Shown: positions 6,169 to 6,501 of the stretch, in pieces
How positions within the stretch are numbered: position 1 is the stretch's first letter
Layout: each line of letters opens with the position of its first letter
Source: Chloroflexota bacterium
GTDB taxonomy: Bacteria > Chloroflexota > Anaerolineae > B4-G1 > SLSP01
Reading direction: 5' to 3'
Length of the DNA stretch: 6,501 nucleotides
Assembly: GCA_009908585.1 (NCBI GenBank)
Contig: JAAAOZ010000236.1
Location: forward strand, 1-6,501
Translations under genes and position numbers: made by a program
Notes under the pieces: generated by a model
Seen by the model: the letters and a program-made list of their open reading frames with translations, nothing else
Told to the model about the DNA's origin: nothing
Databases searched by the model: none

Positions 6169-6501
6169 CCCGACTGCCGCGGGTCTGTACGTCGTGGCCG
6201 GCGGATCGCAAGGCGGCCAGATCGCGCTTGATGGTGCGCTGGCTGACGTCCAACACGCTGGCCAGATCGGCCACGGTAGGAGCAGCGGACTGCTCGGCGG
6301 CCTCGCGCAGCAGGTGCAGGATGTGGTGGCGGCGACGTTCGACCGGGTCGGTGATGACGTCGTCCTCCGGCGCGAAGACGGTCCAGGTTACCTCGACGTA
6401 CTCATCCTCGCGCAGCGGTCGGCCAATGGGGGCATCGAGCCGGGCCAGGCGAATGCTAAGCTGGCGTGCCGTCCGACGCTCGGCGCACTCGGCTTCAAGC
6501 C
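6164..6501 (-). CDS. C-terminal part of a helix-turn-helix DNA-binding protein (5' end outside window)
   Basis: The frame is open from the window edge to TAG at 6164-6166, giving the last 111 residues. Counting from the edge, residues 1-30 are charged and Arg-rich. Residues 31-47 (EDEYVEVTWTVFAPEDD) look like a beta-strand segment. Residues 52-70 form a basic helix (PVERRRHHILHLLREAAEQ). Residues 74-100 form a helix-turn-helix of the DeoR/HTH_11 type: T75-VADLASVLDV as first helix and turn, then S86-QRTIKRDLAALRSAG as recognition helix. The protein ends shortly after the wing-like VQTRGSRG. It is probably a sequence-specific DNA-binding regulator. The N-terminal domain, and so the signal sensed, lies outside the window. 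The mobile elements separate it from the other genes by about 780 bp, so it is not clearly their regulator. Confidence 0.8.
   Translation of the reverse strand, partial: LEAECAERRTARQLSIRLARLDAPIGRPLREDEYVEVTWTVFAPEDDVITDPVERRRHHILHLLREAAEQSAAPTVADLASVLDVSQRTIKRDLAALRSAGHDVQTRGSRG

Overview
The window looks like a GC-rich, environmental or thermophilic-type bacterium. My best guess is Chloroflexota (Anaerolineae or a relative), which is inference: the secreted protein at 3539-4942 ends in a Y-L-P-L-V tail that I associate with exported Chloroflexota proteins, the DUF11-like spacers between beta-helices are a common layout there, and the 74-residue protein resembles small conserved proteins of that phylum. 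All four supportable genes lie on the minus strand, so in transcription order the window reads from right to left.

Right edge (6164-6501): the C-terminal 111 residues of a protein ending in a DeoR/HTH_11-type helix-turn-helix. Next comes a 777-base gene-free stretch (5387-6163), most of it two small nested mobile elements. The outer one (about 5603-6104) has an imperfect inverted repeat at its ends and a short flanking direct repeat. The inner one (5624-5869) has 13/15 terminal inverted repeats and a perfect 9-bp target duplication, and it sits inside the left end of the outer one. Each carries one copy of the same 154-bp, hairpin-rich core (5689-5842 and 5907-6060). The two cores differ at only 11 positions, all in one hairpin and its linker, and the stem changes in that hairpin are compensatory.

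Middle (5162-5386): a 74-residue conserved-type small protein, followed by a hairpin (4996-5051) that may end its transcript.

Left three quarters (1-4942): two paralogous genes for secreted right-handed beta-helix proteins. The first (467 residues) is complete: signal peptide, one beta-helix module, Y-L-P-L-V tail. The second starts at 3376 and is open for 1125 codons to the window edge. It has a signal peptide, a beta-helix module, two tandem DUF11-like beta-sandwich repeats and a second beta-helix module that is cut by the edge. The window therefore holds three copies of one module, which suggests growth of a surface or extracellular protein family by gene and domain duplication. No enzyme active site is evident. 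The long frames on the plus strand opposite these genes are shadows.
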